Shown here: positions 34,508-44,900 of the stretch, one piece after another
How the letters are laid out: each line of letters opens with the position of its first letter
Position numbering within the stretch: position 1 is the stretch's first letter
The notes under the pieces: generated by a model
What the model saw: only the letters and a program-made list of their open reading frames with translations
The model's database searches: none
What the model was told of the DNA's origin: nothing
Translations under genes and position numbers: made by a program
DNA from: Bradyrhizobium viridifuturi
GTDB lineage: Bacteria; Pseudomonadota; Alphaproteobacteria; Rhizobiales; Xanthobacteraceae
DNA length: 64,000 bases
Assembly (NCBI RefSeq): GCF_001238275.1
Contig: NZ_LGTB01000035.1
Coordinates: 48,308-112,307 of the forward strand
Reading direction: 5' to 3'

Positions 34508-36729
34508 CTAATGCCCCGCCGCTTTGTTCGCGGCGGCGTTGTTCAGCACGATCAGGCCGTCGACGGCGACGCCGAGCTTGCTGTTGATCAGGAACGGGTT
34601 GACGTCGATCGAGGCGATGCGGCCGTTGGCGTCGGCCATCAGGTTGGAGAGCCCGACCAGCGCCTTCACCGCCGACGGCTCGTGCAGCGCGGGTTTGCCG
34701 CGATAGCCCTTCATCTTGACGCCGGCCTTGGTCTTGCCGATCAGCTGCTTTGCCTCGGCGGCATCGAGCGGCGCGCCGGCCAGCGCGACGTCCTTCATCA
34801 GCTCGATATCGACGCCGCCGGTGCCGAACAGCACCACGGGGCCCATCTCGGCATCGAGCGAGGCGCGACCACGAGCTCGAGGTCGGCCTTGACCTGTTGC
34901 GCAATCAGGATGCCTTCAAGCTTCGGCTTGCCCTTCAGCTTCTTTACCCGCGCCGTGATGTCGTTGAACGCCTTCTTCACCTCGGCCGCGGTGGCAAGGT
35001 TCAGCACGACGCCGCCGATGTCGGATTTGTGCAGGATGTCGGGGCTGACCACCTTGGCGACCACCGGAAAGCCGATTGTCTTCGCGATATTCACGGCCTC
35101 GGCCGCGGTCTGCGCGACCGCTTCTTTCGAGATCGGGATGCCGTAGGCCTTGAGCAGCTGCTTGGAAGCGACCTCGTCGAGCGCGGCGGCGCCATTGGCG
35201 GCCTTCAGCGTCTTCTCCAGCACGGCGCGCGCCGACGCCTTCGAGCTCGACGTGATGTCGGGCACTTCCTTGCGCAGGCCGGCATATTCGATCAGCGACT
35301 TGATCGCGCCGACCGCGCGGTCGAGGCCTTGCATGACTGCGATATTGGGCAGGGACTTGCGCAGTCCCTTGGTGAATTCGGTGAAGCCGATCGACATTGC
35401 GCTGATATAGATCACCGGCTTGTTGGCCTGGCCGGCCATCTCGTCGACGATACGCAGATTGCGCTCGCGCAGCTCGTGCGGCGCCTTCGGCAGCTCGGCA
35501 TCGATGATGACGATGTCGGTGTCGGGATCGTCGATCATGATCTTGATCGACTTCATGTAGACGGAGGGATCGACCACCGCGGCGAAGCCGGCGTCGAGCG
35601 GATTACCGACGATGCTGCCGGGGCCGAGCATCTTCGCCAGCTGCTCGGACGCGTTCGGGCTCAGCGGCGCGAAGTTCAGCCCGGCGGAATAGAATGCGTC
35701 GATCAGCAGCCCACGCTTGCCGCCCGAAAGCGACACAGCCGCCAGCCGATTGCCCTTCGGCGGATCGGCATGGACGAAACACTCGGTGGTTTCGATCAAT
35801 TCATCCAGTCCGCGCACCCGGATCACGCCTTCGCGGGTCGAGATCGCATCGAATGTCTCGATCGAGCCGGCGAGTGCGCCGGTATGCGCCATCGCCGCGG
35901 CGCGGCCGCCTTCGGAGGCGCCGAGCTTGAGCGCGATGACCGGCTTGCCCGCCGCGCGCGCGGCCTTGCAGGCATCGCGGAACACCTTCGTGTTCCTGAC
36001 GCCTTCGAGATAGACCACGATGACGCGGATGCTCGGATCGGCGGCGAAATAGCTCATCAGGTCCGGGGTCTCGAGACCGGACTCGTTGCCGGTCGTGACC
36101 ATGTACCCGACGCCGACGCCGCGATCCTCCAGTGCCTGGCGGATCGCCATCACGATCGCGCCGGACTGGCCGGCGATCGCGACCGCGCCCGGCTCCATGG
36201 TGACGATGCGGTCGTCGATATTGGTGAACAGGTTCTCGCCGGCACTGAGATTGCCGAGACAATTCGGGCCGGTGACGGCGAGCCCGGTCTCCTTGATCGC
36301 CTGCTTCAGCTCGACCGCGAGTCGCTGGCTTTCCTCGTCTTGCAGCTCACTGAAACCCGAGGTGACGATGGTTGCGGAGCGCGCGCCGGCGGCCGCCGCG
36401 TCGCGGATTACCTGCACGGCAAAGCGGGCCGGCACCAGCACCAGCACGTGATCGGGCTTTTCGGGGAGGCTGGCGAAATCCTTGTAGCAGGTGACGCCCC
36501 AGATGGCTTCGCGCTTGGCGTTGATCGGATAAAGGCCGCCGGCATATTTGTACTTGACCAGGTTGTTCCAGATCCGCTCGGCGTAGTTGCCGGGCTTGTC
36601 GGTGGCGCCGACCAACACGATGTTGCGCGGGTGCAGCATCGCATGGATGCTCTTGACGATGTCACCGGCGTCAGCGGGCGGCGCCCATTTGTGGGACACA
36701 TGAGACGCGGTGCTTGCGAAAGCTTCCAT
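34508..36729 (-). pseudogene. NDP-forming acyl-CoA synthetase (acetate-CoA ligase family), one frameshift
   Basis: With one base restored this is a 740-residue fused-subunit acyl-CoA synthetase that makes acyl-CoA from acid, CoA and a nucleoside triphosphate through a phospho-His step. The N-terminal CoA-binding domain (IVLVGATDKPGNYAERIWNN), the ligase domain (TGPNCLGN; AGQSGAIVMA) and the C-terminal ATP-grasp part (VVAKVVSPDILHKSDIGGV) are in order. The frame is lost near 34866, where an extra C on the plus strand would restore the run-on ASLDAEMGPVVLFGTGGV. The rest is unblemished, so sequencing error is likely. The acid used is unknown; acetate, pimelate and feruloyl types share this layout. 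Confidence 0.85.
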
Positions 36730-36898
36730 GGAGCCTGACCTTTATCCTTGTTCTGCTTGTTTCCTCTGGCCCACGGCGCATCACCGCAGGAGATGATTTT
36801 TCATTGTTTTTACGGCGAGGGAAAGGGGGTAGCAACTCACGCTGGCGCAAGTCAGGCCGTCGCTTGCAATATCCCGGCAGGCGCAAAATCGATGCGCG

Positions 36899-37492
36899 TC
36901 AGGAACCCGATTCGGGGACCCGCGAATCCGGTTCGATCATGGTCGCGTGCAACACATAGCGCTCGGGACCCGATGTCAGCGCGTCGAACGGCCAGCAGGT
37001 CGACAGCACGAGCTCATACCGGCCGGTCAACGGGTCGATACCGGATTGATCGAAGCGGACGACCGCGCTGCGATCGGCCCGGTAGCGAAACATCCTGCCG
37101 TCGCTCCTCGTGACGTCGATCTCGTCGCCGATTGTGACATCTTTCAGAAACCGGAAATGCGTGTCGCGATGCGCGGAATAAACCGCGACGCCCCGCTCGC
37201 CGGCATCGACGCTCCGCTCGACATGGCCGGGGCCGAACGCCAGCGCCTGGCCGCTGCTGCCGGCGAGCACGATCGCGGAGGCGTGCAGGTGCTTGATCTC
37301 GATCCGGGCCACCGGCCAGGTATCGGCCCAGCGCCATGGTTTCACGGGCTGGCCGGTTGCGATGCTCTTTGCAAACGCGCGCTCCAGCAGCACCTGCGCG
37401 AGCAGTGCCTTGGCGTGGATGTAGGCGCCCTGGCCGAACAGGATCAGGCCGATGAGGGCGAAGGCGAGCAGGATGAAGCGACGCATCTTCAT
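36899..37492 (-). CDS. sortase, proteobacterial class GN type
   Basis: A 197-residue transpeptidase that joins proteins bearing an LPxTG-like tail to an envelope acceptor. A single N-terminal membrane anchor (residues 6-24) is followed by the catalytic residues H108 (YSAHRDTHF), C166 (LSTCWPF) and R178 (GPERYV). Sortases are rare in Gram-negative bacteria, and this type occurs paired with a VIT/vWA target protein, which is exactly the gene upstream here. A GAGGAAAA site precedes the start. The acceptor in a Gram-negative envelope is not established. Confidence 0.92.
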   Translation of the reverse strand: MKMRRFILLAFALIGLILFGQGAYIHAKALLAQVLLERAFAKSIATGQPVKPWRWADTWPVARIEIKHLHASAIVLAGSSGQALAFGPGHVERSVDAGERGVAVYSAHRDTHFRFLKDVTIGDEIDVTRSDGRMFRYRADRSAVVRFDQSGIDPLTGRYELVLSTCWPFDALTSGPERYVLHATMIEPDSRVPESGS

Positions 37493-37593
37493 TTTTCCTC
37501 GTCATTGCTCGTGCGCTCGCGATGACGGCTGAGGAAGAAGTGACGCGCGCGGCCCCTGGGGGACGGGTGGGAAGGCCGCGCGCGCTCTTGGAA

Positions 37594-37621
37594 AGGAGAA
37601 GGTCGGGGGGCACCTTCTCCT
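37594..37621 (-). promoter_or_regulatory. 10-bp stem hairpin between sortase target and sortase genes
   Basis: AGGAGAAGGT (37594-37603) and ACCTTCTCCT (37612-37621) form a perfect stem with an 8-base loop, 11 bases past the target-gene stop. On the minus strand a short TTTCC follows. It may be a weak terminator that lowers sortase expression relative to its substrate. Confidence 0.5.
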
Positions 37622-37632
37622 CTCATCCGACG

Positions 37633-39906
37633 TCATTGGGGCGACGTCTGACGACGGTTGAACACCAGAAGCAGCAGGCTGACCGTGAGCAGGATCACAC
37701 CCGCGATCATCTTCAGCTCCGCATCGGTCGCGGTCTTCGGCAGCTGGATGGTGCCGGGACCTTGCGTTGCGACCGGTGAGCGCTTCAGCGCAGCGAGCTG
37801 CATCTTGCCGTTGCCTGCGTCGGCGCGGCGTTCGGTCGGCGTGGCCGGCAGGCCCGGGCGCTCGCCGAACACCTTTGCAAAGTCCCAGCCGGCCGGCAGG
37901 TTGAGCGGCAGTTCCGAGAGCTTCAGCGGCTCGCCTTCCGGGCGGCTTGGCGTCTTGTCGACCGCAACGAGGCTGGTCAGCCGCGTGACGAGCTGATGCT
38001 CCAGCGCCAGCGCCAGGATGGTCTTGTCGGCGTCTTCGGGACTTTGCTGCCGCGTGGTGCGTGCGACTTCGGCATCGGCGATCTTGCGGCGCGCCCACAG
38101 TTTCGACAGGCCCTTGCCTTCGGCGGCATTCGCGAGCGGCAGCGTCACGCTCCACGGGCGGTCGCCGATGCGGCCCTTGATTTCGACCGAGCCGGCGAGC
38201 TTGTCGAGTTTTGCGGCCAACACCATCGGCTCGTCGCGATAGATGTCGGGCAGCGCCGACGGCGTCAGGTCGGCTGCGGCCTCGGAGAACTTTGCGGAGA
38301 GCGTGGTCACCGCGGGATTCTCCAGCTTGGCGAACAGGTCGCGCATCCGCTCGTCGACCTGCTCGACCGAGCCGATATGGGTGAAGGTGCCGCGGCCGAG
38401 TTCGGCGGCGCGCGTCATCAGATAGGTGTTCGGCGCCGAACCGATGCCGACCATGAAGATCCGCGAGCGGCCGCGCAGCGCGCTGATGGTCTCGAACAAT
38501 TGCTGCTCGTTGCCGATCGCGCCGTCGGTCAGGAATACGACCTGGCGGACATGGTCAGCGTCGTCGTGGTTGGTGTCGGAGAGCGCGGCCCGCATTGCCG
38601 GCACCATCTCGGTGCCGCCGCGCGCTTGTATCGCGCTGACGAACGCCATCGCATTGCCGATATTGGCGTTGTTGGCCGCGACCGGTGACGGAAACAGGGT
38701 GTCCATGGTGTCGTCGAAGCGGATCACGTTGAAGCGATCGCCGGGCTGCAGGCGGCCGAGCGCGTAAGTGAGGCTCGCCTTGGCCTGGATGATCGAGGTG
38801 CCGCCCATCGAGCCGGAATTGTCGATCACGAAGATCACCTCGCGCGGCAACGGCTTCTGTTGCGCCTGCTCCACCGATGGCGGGGTGACGAAGGCGAGCA
38901 AATAGTCGGAATTGCCGACATGCTCGCGGAATAGCCCGACCGACGGCGCCTTCTCGGCGGCCGGCTTCCAGGTCAGCTCAAAGTCGCGATCGGCCGGCAC
39001 TGGGCCTTCGGCAAGCTTGACGACGCGCGTGGTGCTGTCGGGGCTGTCGATCCTGACCTGATGGAAATGGCTCTTCACCTCGCCGAGCGGGAAGCCGGCG
39101 TTGAGATGCACCGTGATGTTGGTCGGGTTGATCGGCGCATTTGCGGCTGGATCGAGCACCTCAGACGTGATGCGGTTGCGATCCGGCACCGGATCGGTCG
39201 TGGTGGCGCCCCAGCCGTTGCCGTCGGCACGGAGGTCGACGCTCTGCACGACGGGACGCGGATTGTAGCGCGGGCCGACCACCATCGGCACCCGCAGTGA
39301 GAATTCGTTGCCGTTCTGCTGCACCGGCTCCTGATATTCGATCTGCACCAGCACGGTTTCGCCGGGGCCGATATTGGCGACGGAGTTGGTGAAGATGTTG
39401 GGCCGCTCCTGCTCGGTGAGCGCGGCCTTCTGGCCGTTCTGCTTGGCCTGCTCATAGATGGCGCGGGCCTGCTGCCGCTCCTTGATGTCGCCGACCACGA
39501 TGCGATCGCCGACCACCATCTTCAGCGTGTCGACCGCGCCGCCGGCCGGCAGCGGATAGACGTAGGTTGCTTCTACCCAGTCCTTGGTCGGGTTGCGGAA
39601 GATCTGGGTGACGCGAGCGCGGACGGTCGGACCCGACACGGTAAGGTCGACATCGACGCCGAGCCTCAACGCTTCCCTATAGCCGTCGTCGGTCTTGAAC
39701 AGCAGCGAGCCGGAGCGCGCATCACTCGGCCGCAACAGCGTCTGGTGCTGCAGTTCGGCCGACCACACCGGATCGAAACTCAGGAACAGCGCCGCAAAGC
39801 CGATCACCAGCGCGGCGACACCTTCCACCAGGAAGAACAGCGCTATGCGCATCCTGCGCGACATGCGTATCTGCGGACTGCTCTCACATGCATCGTAAAT
39901 CGTCAT
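37633..39906 (-). CDS. sortase target protein with VIT and vWA domains and LPKTA tail
   Basis: A 757-residue envelope protein. After an N-terminal hydrophobic segment (about residues 20-42) comes a VIT domain (VTQIFRNPTKDWVEATYVYP; KERQQARAIYEQAKQNGQKA). A vWA domain follows with the metal site DNSGSMGG and the TDGAIGNE motif. The C-terminus is a sorting signal: LPKTA at 722-726, then a hydrophobic helix and the basic tail NRRQ. This is the known partner of the proteobacterial sortase type encoded just downstream. ATG 39906 follows GGGAG; the open frame runs 151 codons further but without homologous-looking sequence. Confidence 0.92.
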   Translation of the reverse strand: MTIYDACESSPQIRMSRRMRIALFFLVEGVAALVIGFAALFLSFDPVWSAELQHQTLLRPSDARSGSLLFKTDDGYREALRLGVDVDLTVSGPTVRARVTQIFRNPTKDWVEATYVYPLPAGGAVDTLKMVVGDRIVVGDIKERQQARAIYEQAKQNGQKAALTEQERPNIFTNSVANIGPGETVLVQIEYQEPVQQNGNEFSLRVPMVVGPRYNPRPVVQSVDLRADGNGWGATTTDPVPDRNRITSEVLDPAANAPINPTNITVHLNAGFPLGEVKSHFHQVRIDSPDSTTRVVKLAEGPVPADRDFELTWKPAAEKAPSVGLFREHVGNSDYLLAFVTPPSVEQAQQKPLPREVIFVIDNSGSMGGTSIIQAKASLTYALGRLQPGDRFNVIRFDDTMDTLFPSPVAANNANIGNAMAFVSAIQARGGTEMVPAMRAALSDTNHDDADHVRQVVFLTDGAIGNEQQLFETISALRGRSRIFMVGIGSAPNTYLMTRAAELGRGTFTHIGSVEQVDERMRDLFAKLENPAVTTLSAKFSEAAADLTPSALPDIYRDEPMVLAAKLDKLAGSVEIKGRIGDRPWSVTLPLANAAEGKGLSKLWARRKIADAEVARTTRQQSPEDADKTILALALEHQLVTRLTSLVAVDKTPSRPEGEPLKLSELPLNLPAGWDFAKVFGERPGLPATPTERRADAGNGKMQLAALKRSPVATQGPGTIQLPKTATDAELKMIAGVILLTVSLLLLVFNRRQTSPQ

Positions 39907-40105
39907 TGTCGTCACTCCCGAGCGAGCCTTTCGCTGCTTCGCAATCATGGAGAGCGGCGGTTTTGGCGCGAGCAGAATGATCGGCAATGATTGGCCGCCG
40001 TCCGGCGCCGCCCGCCGCCGGCCAAGGCGGGTTTGTGCGGTTTTGTGATGGATTGTCCGGTCTGCTAGACTGCGCGGAATCAAGGGGAACCGGGCAGGAA
40101 TCAGA

Positions 40106-40870
40106 ATGCCGACGCCGGACAAGCAGCTTTCCGCCGAGCAGAGCCAGCAGGTCGCGGAGACCATCCGCGAGGAGATCGCACGCCGCCGAATCTCGCGGCA
40201 GACGCTGGCGGAGCAGGCCAAGCTCAGCCTGTCGACATTGGAGAAGGTGCTCGGCGGCCGCCGCCCGTTCACGCTCGCAACCACCGTGCGGCTGGAGCAG
40301 GCGCTCGGCGTTTCCTTGCGCAAGCTGCCGGAGGCGATCACGGTGACAGCACCCGCCAATGGCGGGATCGCGCCCGACAGCCTCGGATCCTACTCGCGCC
40401 GGTCGGTGGCGCGGATCGAGGGCACCTACATCACGGTGCGTCCATCGTTCGGCGAGCAGGGCGCGCTCTATGCCTACCGCACCGAGATCACTTGGGACGA
40501 GGCGACGTCATCGCTCGGCTTCCGCGAAGGCGAGCGACAGGATTCCGACTACACCCAGTATGGCGAGGTGGCGGTGCCCAATGAATCGGGCTTCGTCTAT
40601 CTCGTGACCAACCGGCACGGCCAGCATCGCGTCATCACGGTCTCGCGCCCGCGCAATTCCGGCGAAATGTACGGCATCATCACGACCTTGCTCGCTGGTC
40701 GCGGCTCGCTGCTGACCCCGGTCGCCGCGCCGATCGCATTCCTGCCGGTGAAGAACGTGGCCAAGCCGAGCCTTGGCCGGGTATCGGCAGACGATGCCAA
40801 CTTCGCCGTCTATCGCGAGCATCTGCGCCGCACGATCGACGAGCCGTTCGCGATCTTCCTGCCGGGATAA
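40106..40870 (+). CDS. XRE-family transcriptional regulator
   Basis: A 254-residue protein with an N-terminal Cro/CI-type helix-turn-helix (ISRQTLAEQAKLSLSTLEKV, about residues 28-47) followed by a C-terminal beta-rich domain of about 160 residues with the pattern RIEGTYITVRPSF. The second domain probably senses a ligand, but I do not recognise it. It is transcribed away from the sortase-target gene, with a gap of 199 bp, and may regulate it; that is inference. ATG 40106 has GGAACCGGGCAGGA upstream. Confidence 0.85.
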   Translation: MPTPDKQLSAEQSQQVAETIREEIARRRISRQTLAEQAKLSLSTLEKVLGGRRPFTLATTVRLEQALGVSLRKLPEAITVTAPANGGIAPDSLGSYSRRSVARIEGTYITVRPSFGEQGALYAYRTEITWDEATSSLGFREGERQDSDYTQYGEVAVPNESGFVYLVTNRHGQHRVITVSRPRNSGEMYGIITTLLAGRGSLLTPVAAPIAFLPVKNVAKPSLGRVSADDANFAVYREHLRRTIDEPFAIFLPG

Positions 40871-40882
40871 GTCCCGACAGGA

Positions 40883-41593
40883 TTACGCCGGTCTCGGACG
40901 CGGCGGCGCGGCTACGCCGGCGATCAGCACGGCTAGAATGCCGGTCAGGAAAATGCCGTCGAACGTGCCGGCACCACCAATCGATGCGATCGGCGCGCCA
41001 AGGCTGCCGATCTTGTCGAGGTTGAGCAGGTCGGCACCGAGCAGCGTTCCCATCGAGCCGCCGATATAGGCGAGCGGTGCCGCATATTCGCGGGACAGCA
41101 GCAGCGCAAGGATGGCGGTCGCCACGACCGGAACGAACACGGGAACAGCGATCCCCATTCCCTGCACAGGCGTGGCGCTGGCATGGACGATGGCGGCGAT
41201 GACCACCGTCGCGATCATGGCTCTTAGCCAGAGCTGGTAGCGCAGCATCAAATAAGCGGACATCAGGGCCGGAATCACCGCGCCGCCGACATTCACGGCA
41301 AGGATCGTGCTCGGCGATGCGAGATAGGGCACGACGTAGCGCATGCCGAAAAAGTCGACGATCTGCCCGGATCGCACCGGCGCTCCGGGCAACACGGTGA
41401 TCGGGATGTTGAAATAGCTGCCAATCAACGAACCGAACAGCAGCAGCAACGCGACGCCGGGACCGATGCCGAGCCGCATATAGGCGTAGCGCAGGATGCG
41501 AAGCTGGATCAGGACCACCAGCGCCACGGCCGCGAATACCAGGATCGAGAAAAATCCCGGCGTCAGCGGCAGATAATGAACGTTGGAATACAT
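40883..41593 (-). CDS. DUF1614 membrane protein
   Basis: A 236-residue polytopic membrane protein with about seven hydrophobic segments, matching the DUF1614 pattern: LGIGPGVALLLLFGSLIGSY, then a NVGGAVIP motif, and the C-terminal GGAGTFDGIFLTG signature. Function is unknown. The start at 41593 (MYSNVHYLPLTPG) is preferred because upstream in-frame residues overlap a small repeat. It converges with the XRE regulator, 12 bp away. Confidence 0.85.
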   Translation of the reverse strand: MYSNVHYLPLTPGFFSILVFAAVALVVLIQLRILRYAYMRLGIGPGVALLLLFGSLIGSYFNIPITVLPGAPVRSGQIVDFFGMRYVVPYLASPSTILAVNVGGAVIPALMSAYLMLRYQLWLRAMIATVVIAAIVHASATPVQGMGIAVPVFVPVVATAILALLLSREYAAPLAYIGGSMGTLLGADLLNLDKIGSLGAPIASIGGAGTFDGIFLTGILAVLIAGVAAPPRPRPA

Positions 41594-41731
41594 CGGTTCG
41601 GCAGTCCGGTTCGGCGCGGCCCCTCTGATCAGGTAGGAATTTTGGATGGGATCACAAGCAGGAGTCCGGTCACCCCCGCACAACGGCGAAACCGTTGCGC
41701 GGGAATGACGGTGAGAGAGCCACATACACGC

Positions 41732-41765
41732 CAAAAAGCGAAGCCGCCCGGGTGGGCGGCTTCGC
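41732..41765 (-). terminator. rho-independent terminator of binding-protein gene
   Basis: On the minus strand, GCGAAGCCGCCC pairs exactly with GGGCGGCTTCGC (plus-strand arms 41738-41749 and 41754-41765) around a 4-base loop, followed by TTTTTGG. It lies about 30 bp after the substrate-binding protein stop at 41795. Confidence 0.85.
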
Positions 41766-41794
41766 GGTACTCGTTACCCGTCGAGCGGCTGGCG

Positions 41795-43014
41795 CTAGCC
41801 GCCGGTCTCGGCGCTGATGATGTCGCCGAACAGCTCCCACTGTCCGTTCTTGAACTGCATCATCTTGAGCTGCTCGACCGGAGCGAAGTCGGTCGCGCTG
41901 GTGTTGATCCGGATGCCGGGGATCAGCGTGTCGGGCGTGAAGTCCTTCAGGCTGGCGGCCTGCTTCATCACGTTCTCACGGGTCAGGTTGTCACCGGCCT
42001 GCTTCAGCACCTGCACCATGGTCTGCGCCGCGGCGTAGCCATAGACCAGGTTGGCGTCGGACAGATTGGCGCCCGGCAGGTACTTCTCGGCGAAGGCCAT
42101 GAACTTCTTCATGCCCTCGTCATTCTTCCACTGCGGATCGGAGGCGTCCTTGAGATAGCCGGCCGACAGCACGCCTTCGGAGGCCTCGAGGCCGGCGGGC
42201 TTCATCACGGCGCCGATCGAGATCGAGACGTCGGTCATCACCTGCATCGGCTTCCAGCCGAGCTCGGCGATCTTCTTGATCGCCTGCGCGGCGAATTTCG
42301 GCGTCGAGATGTTGACGAATACATCGGCGCCGGTGTCCTTCAACTTGACGATATGGGAATCGATCGACGGCTCCGTGGTCTCGTAGCTTTCCTCGGCGAC
42401 GATCTTGACGCTCGATTTATCGAGCACCTCCTTCAGCCCGATCAGGTAGTCCTTGCCGAAATCGTCATTGGCATAGAAGATCGCGACCTTGGCATCCGGC
42501 TTGGCCTTGAGGATGTACTTGCCGAAGATCCGCGCCTCGACGCGGTAGCTCGGCTGGAAGCCCATCGTCCACGGGAATTCCTTCGGATCATTCCACTTGC
42601 TGGCGCCGGTGGCGAGGAACAGCTGCGGCACCTTCTTGGCGTTGTGATACTTCTGCACCGCGGTCTGGGTCGGCGTGCCCAGCGCGTTGAACACCAAAAA
42701 GACTTCATCGCTCTCGATCAGCTTGCGGATCTGCTCCACGGTCTTCGGCGGCGAGTAGCGTCGTCATAGGAGATCCAGTTGATCTTGCGGCCGTTGATGC
42801 CGCCCTGATCGTTGATCATCTTGAAATAGGCTTCCTCGGTCTTGCCGATGACGCCATAGGCGGATGCGGGGCCGCTATAGGCCTCGACATTGCCGATCTT
42901 GATCTCGGTGTCGGGGGCGCCGGTGTCATACTTCTTTTGGGCAAAGGCGGCCTGGGTGGAGAGCAGGCAGAGCGCCGTGGCGGCGGCCAGCAGCGACAAT
43001 TTTGTAGTTTTCAT
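41795..43014 (-). pseudogene. branched-chain amino-acid-type ABC substrate-binding protein, one frameshift
   Basis: Restoring one base gives a 406-residue periplasmic binding protein of the LivK/aromatic-acid type. A Sec signal (KLSLLAAATALCLLSTQAAFA) is followed by EIKIGNVEAYSGPASAYG and the family core (DQGGINGRKINWISYDDA). The frame breaks near 42757; one added base restores AYSPPKTVEQIRKL. No permease or ATPase gene is adjacent, so it is an orphan binding protein serving a transporter elsewhere. Location beside a CoA ligase suggests an organic-acid ligand. Likely a sequence error, since both halves are well preserved. Confidence 0.85.
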
Positions 43015-43134
43015 AAAGGCAATTTCCTCGATTGATTCTGGTTGGGGACTACGCAACGAACCCGCGGCCGGTCCCGGCAGACGGTCGCGGGCAACTCTCG
43101 GCATGACCAGGAGACGCGACGTGCGTGCCCGGGA

Positions 43135-44676
43135 TCATGCGGCAGTATCGGTTGGCTTCGGCTGGCTAAATTGCTGCCGGAGCGTCGGCTTATGAATTTT
43201 GCCCGTCGCATTCCGCGGCAGGGCATCGATGAATTCGATCAGACGCGGGCATTTAAACCGCGCCAGATTGGCCTGGCAATGTGCGTGGATCTCGGTCGGC
43301 GTCAGCGAATGGCCCGGCTTCACCGCGATCACGGCCATCCCGACCTCGCCCCATTGCTCGTTCGGGATGCCGATCACGGCGGCTTCGGCTACGGCCGCGA
43401 GTTGATGCAGCACGCTCTCGACCTCGGCCGGATAGACGTTTTCGCCACCGGAAATGTACATGTCCTTCCAGCGGTCGACGATGTAGTAGAAGCCCTCCTC
43501 GTCGATCCGCGTGGCGTCGCCGGTATGCAGCCAGCCGTCGGTGAACGAGGAGGCATTGGCGTCCGGCCGGTTCCAGTAGCCCGGCGTGATGTTCGGGCCC
43601 TTGACCCAGAGTTCGCCGAGTTCGCCGACCGCGGCATCGCTGCCGTCGGGGCGCACGATGCGAACTTCCGTGTGCAGCACCGGCTTGCCGGATGAGCCGG
43701 CCTTGCGCGCGGCGTCCTCGCGGTCGAGCACCATCACCGCCGGCGAAGTCTCGGTCATGCCGTAGCCCTGTTGCAGCGCGACGCCGCGCGCCTCCCAGGT
43801 CTTGAGCAACGGCACCGGCATCGGTGCGCCGCCGACGCCGCCAATCATCAGGCGGCTGAAATCCGCCGTTGCGAACGAAGGATGCTGCGCCATGAATTGG
43901 TAGATCGCGGGCACGCCGAAGAACACGTTGATGCCCTGTGCGGGATCGCCGATCAGCTTCAGTGCCTCGCCGGGATCGAACGTGCGCATGATCAGCACGG
44001 TGCCGCCGGCATGCAGCACCGGGTTGGTGTAGCAATTCAGCCCGCCGGTGTGAAACAGCGGCAGCACCGTCAGCAGCACCGAGGCCGGCGAGATGTAGGC
44101 GGGGCCGCCGAGATTGACGCAATTCCAGAACGTCATCCCATGCGTGATGATCGCGCCCTTGGGCTGTCCCGTGGTGCCCGAGGTGTACATGATGGTCGAG
44201 ATGTCATCGAGCGTGACCTCCACGAACCGTTCGAGCGGCTTCGCCGCCGCGATGCCGGCTTCATAGGCGCCGCCCGGGCCGAGCCTCACGGTCGACGCGA
44301 CATCGCAGAGCTTGGCGACCGCAAGCGCGGTCTCGGCGAGGTCGTCGTCATGGATCATCACCTTGGGCGAAGCGTCGCCGGTGATGTACCGCAATTCGGG
44401 AACGGTGAGGCGGGTGTTGAGCGGCAGGAAGACCGCGCCGATCCGGAAGCAGGCGAACTGCACCTCCAGCGTATCCGTCGTGTTCAGGGCCAGCACCGCG
44501 ACGCGGTCACCGCGCGCAACCTTCAGGCCGTCGCGCAAATAGGCGGCGAGCCGCGACACGCGGGCATCGAGCTCCGCATAGCCAAAACGGCGTCCGCTTG
44601 CGAGATCGACAAGCGCCATCTTGTCCGGCGTGCGCCGGCGATGATGCGCGATCCAGTCGTAGTAACGAACCGGCAC
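43135..44676 (-). CDS. AMP-forming acyl-CoA ligase
   Basis: A 513-residue ANL-superfamily ligase that activates a carboxylic acid to its CoA thioester. The P-loop-like motif is IMYTSGTTGQPKGA, the second core motif is GYGMTETSP, and the C-terminal hinge is YYIVDRWKDMYISGGENVYP with the catalytic Lys in PRNATGKIHK. The start is GTG at 44676 (VPVRYYDWIA), which follows GAGGAGG; an overlapping ATG two bases upstream is in another frame. It lies 120 bp upstream of the binding-protein gene on the same strand, so both may be co-expressed. Substrate unknown. Confidence 0.9.
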   Translation of the reverse strand: MPVRYYDWIAHHRRRTPDKMALVDLASGRRFGYAELDARVSRLAAYLRDGLKVARGDRVAVLALNTTDTLEVQFACFRIGAVFLPLNTRLTVPELRYITGDASPKVMIHDDDLAETALAVAKLCDVASTVRLGPGGAYEAGIAAAKPLERFVEVTLDDISTIMYTSGTTGQPKGAIITHGMTFWNCVNLGGPAYISPASVLLTVLPLFHTGGLNCYTNPVLHAGGTVLIMRTFDPGEALKLIGDPAQGINVFFGVPAIYQFMAQHPSFATADFSRLMIGGVGGAPMPVPLLKTWEARGVALQQGYGMTETSPAVMVLDREDAARKAGSSGKPVLHTEVRIVRPDGSDAAVGELGELWVKGPNITPGYWNRPDANASSFTDGWLHTGDATRIDEEGFYYIVDRWKDMYISGGENVYPAEVESVLHQLAAVAEAAVIGIPNEQWGEVGMAVIAVKPGHSLTPTEIHAHCQANLARFKCPRLIEFIDALPRNATGKIHKPTLRQQFSQPKPTDTAA

Positions 44677-44900
44677 ATGTCCCTCCTCTGGAACGGCAGT
44701 CTTGCGCCGCCTGTCCCTGGCTCGATTGATGCCATGAATTGGCAGTGGAGGGGGCGTATCGGGATACTGTCTTGCGTTTAGTGGCTGGGTTGTGGCCAGA
44801 TCGAGGCGGATTAAGTGAGACCTTAGTAACCGACCGAGCCGCCGCTTTGGCTTGCCATATTTAATGCCCGGCACGAATTTTCGTTTCGAAAGGACTGATC

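Noticed and set aside
34750..36738. A 662-codon open frame opposite the acyl-CoA synthetase
   Set aside because: Antisense shadow of a clear gene; composition is typical of reverse-strand GC bias.
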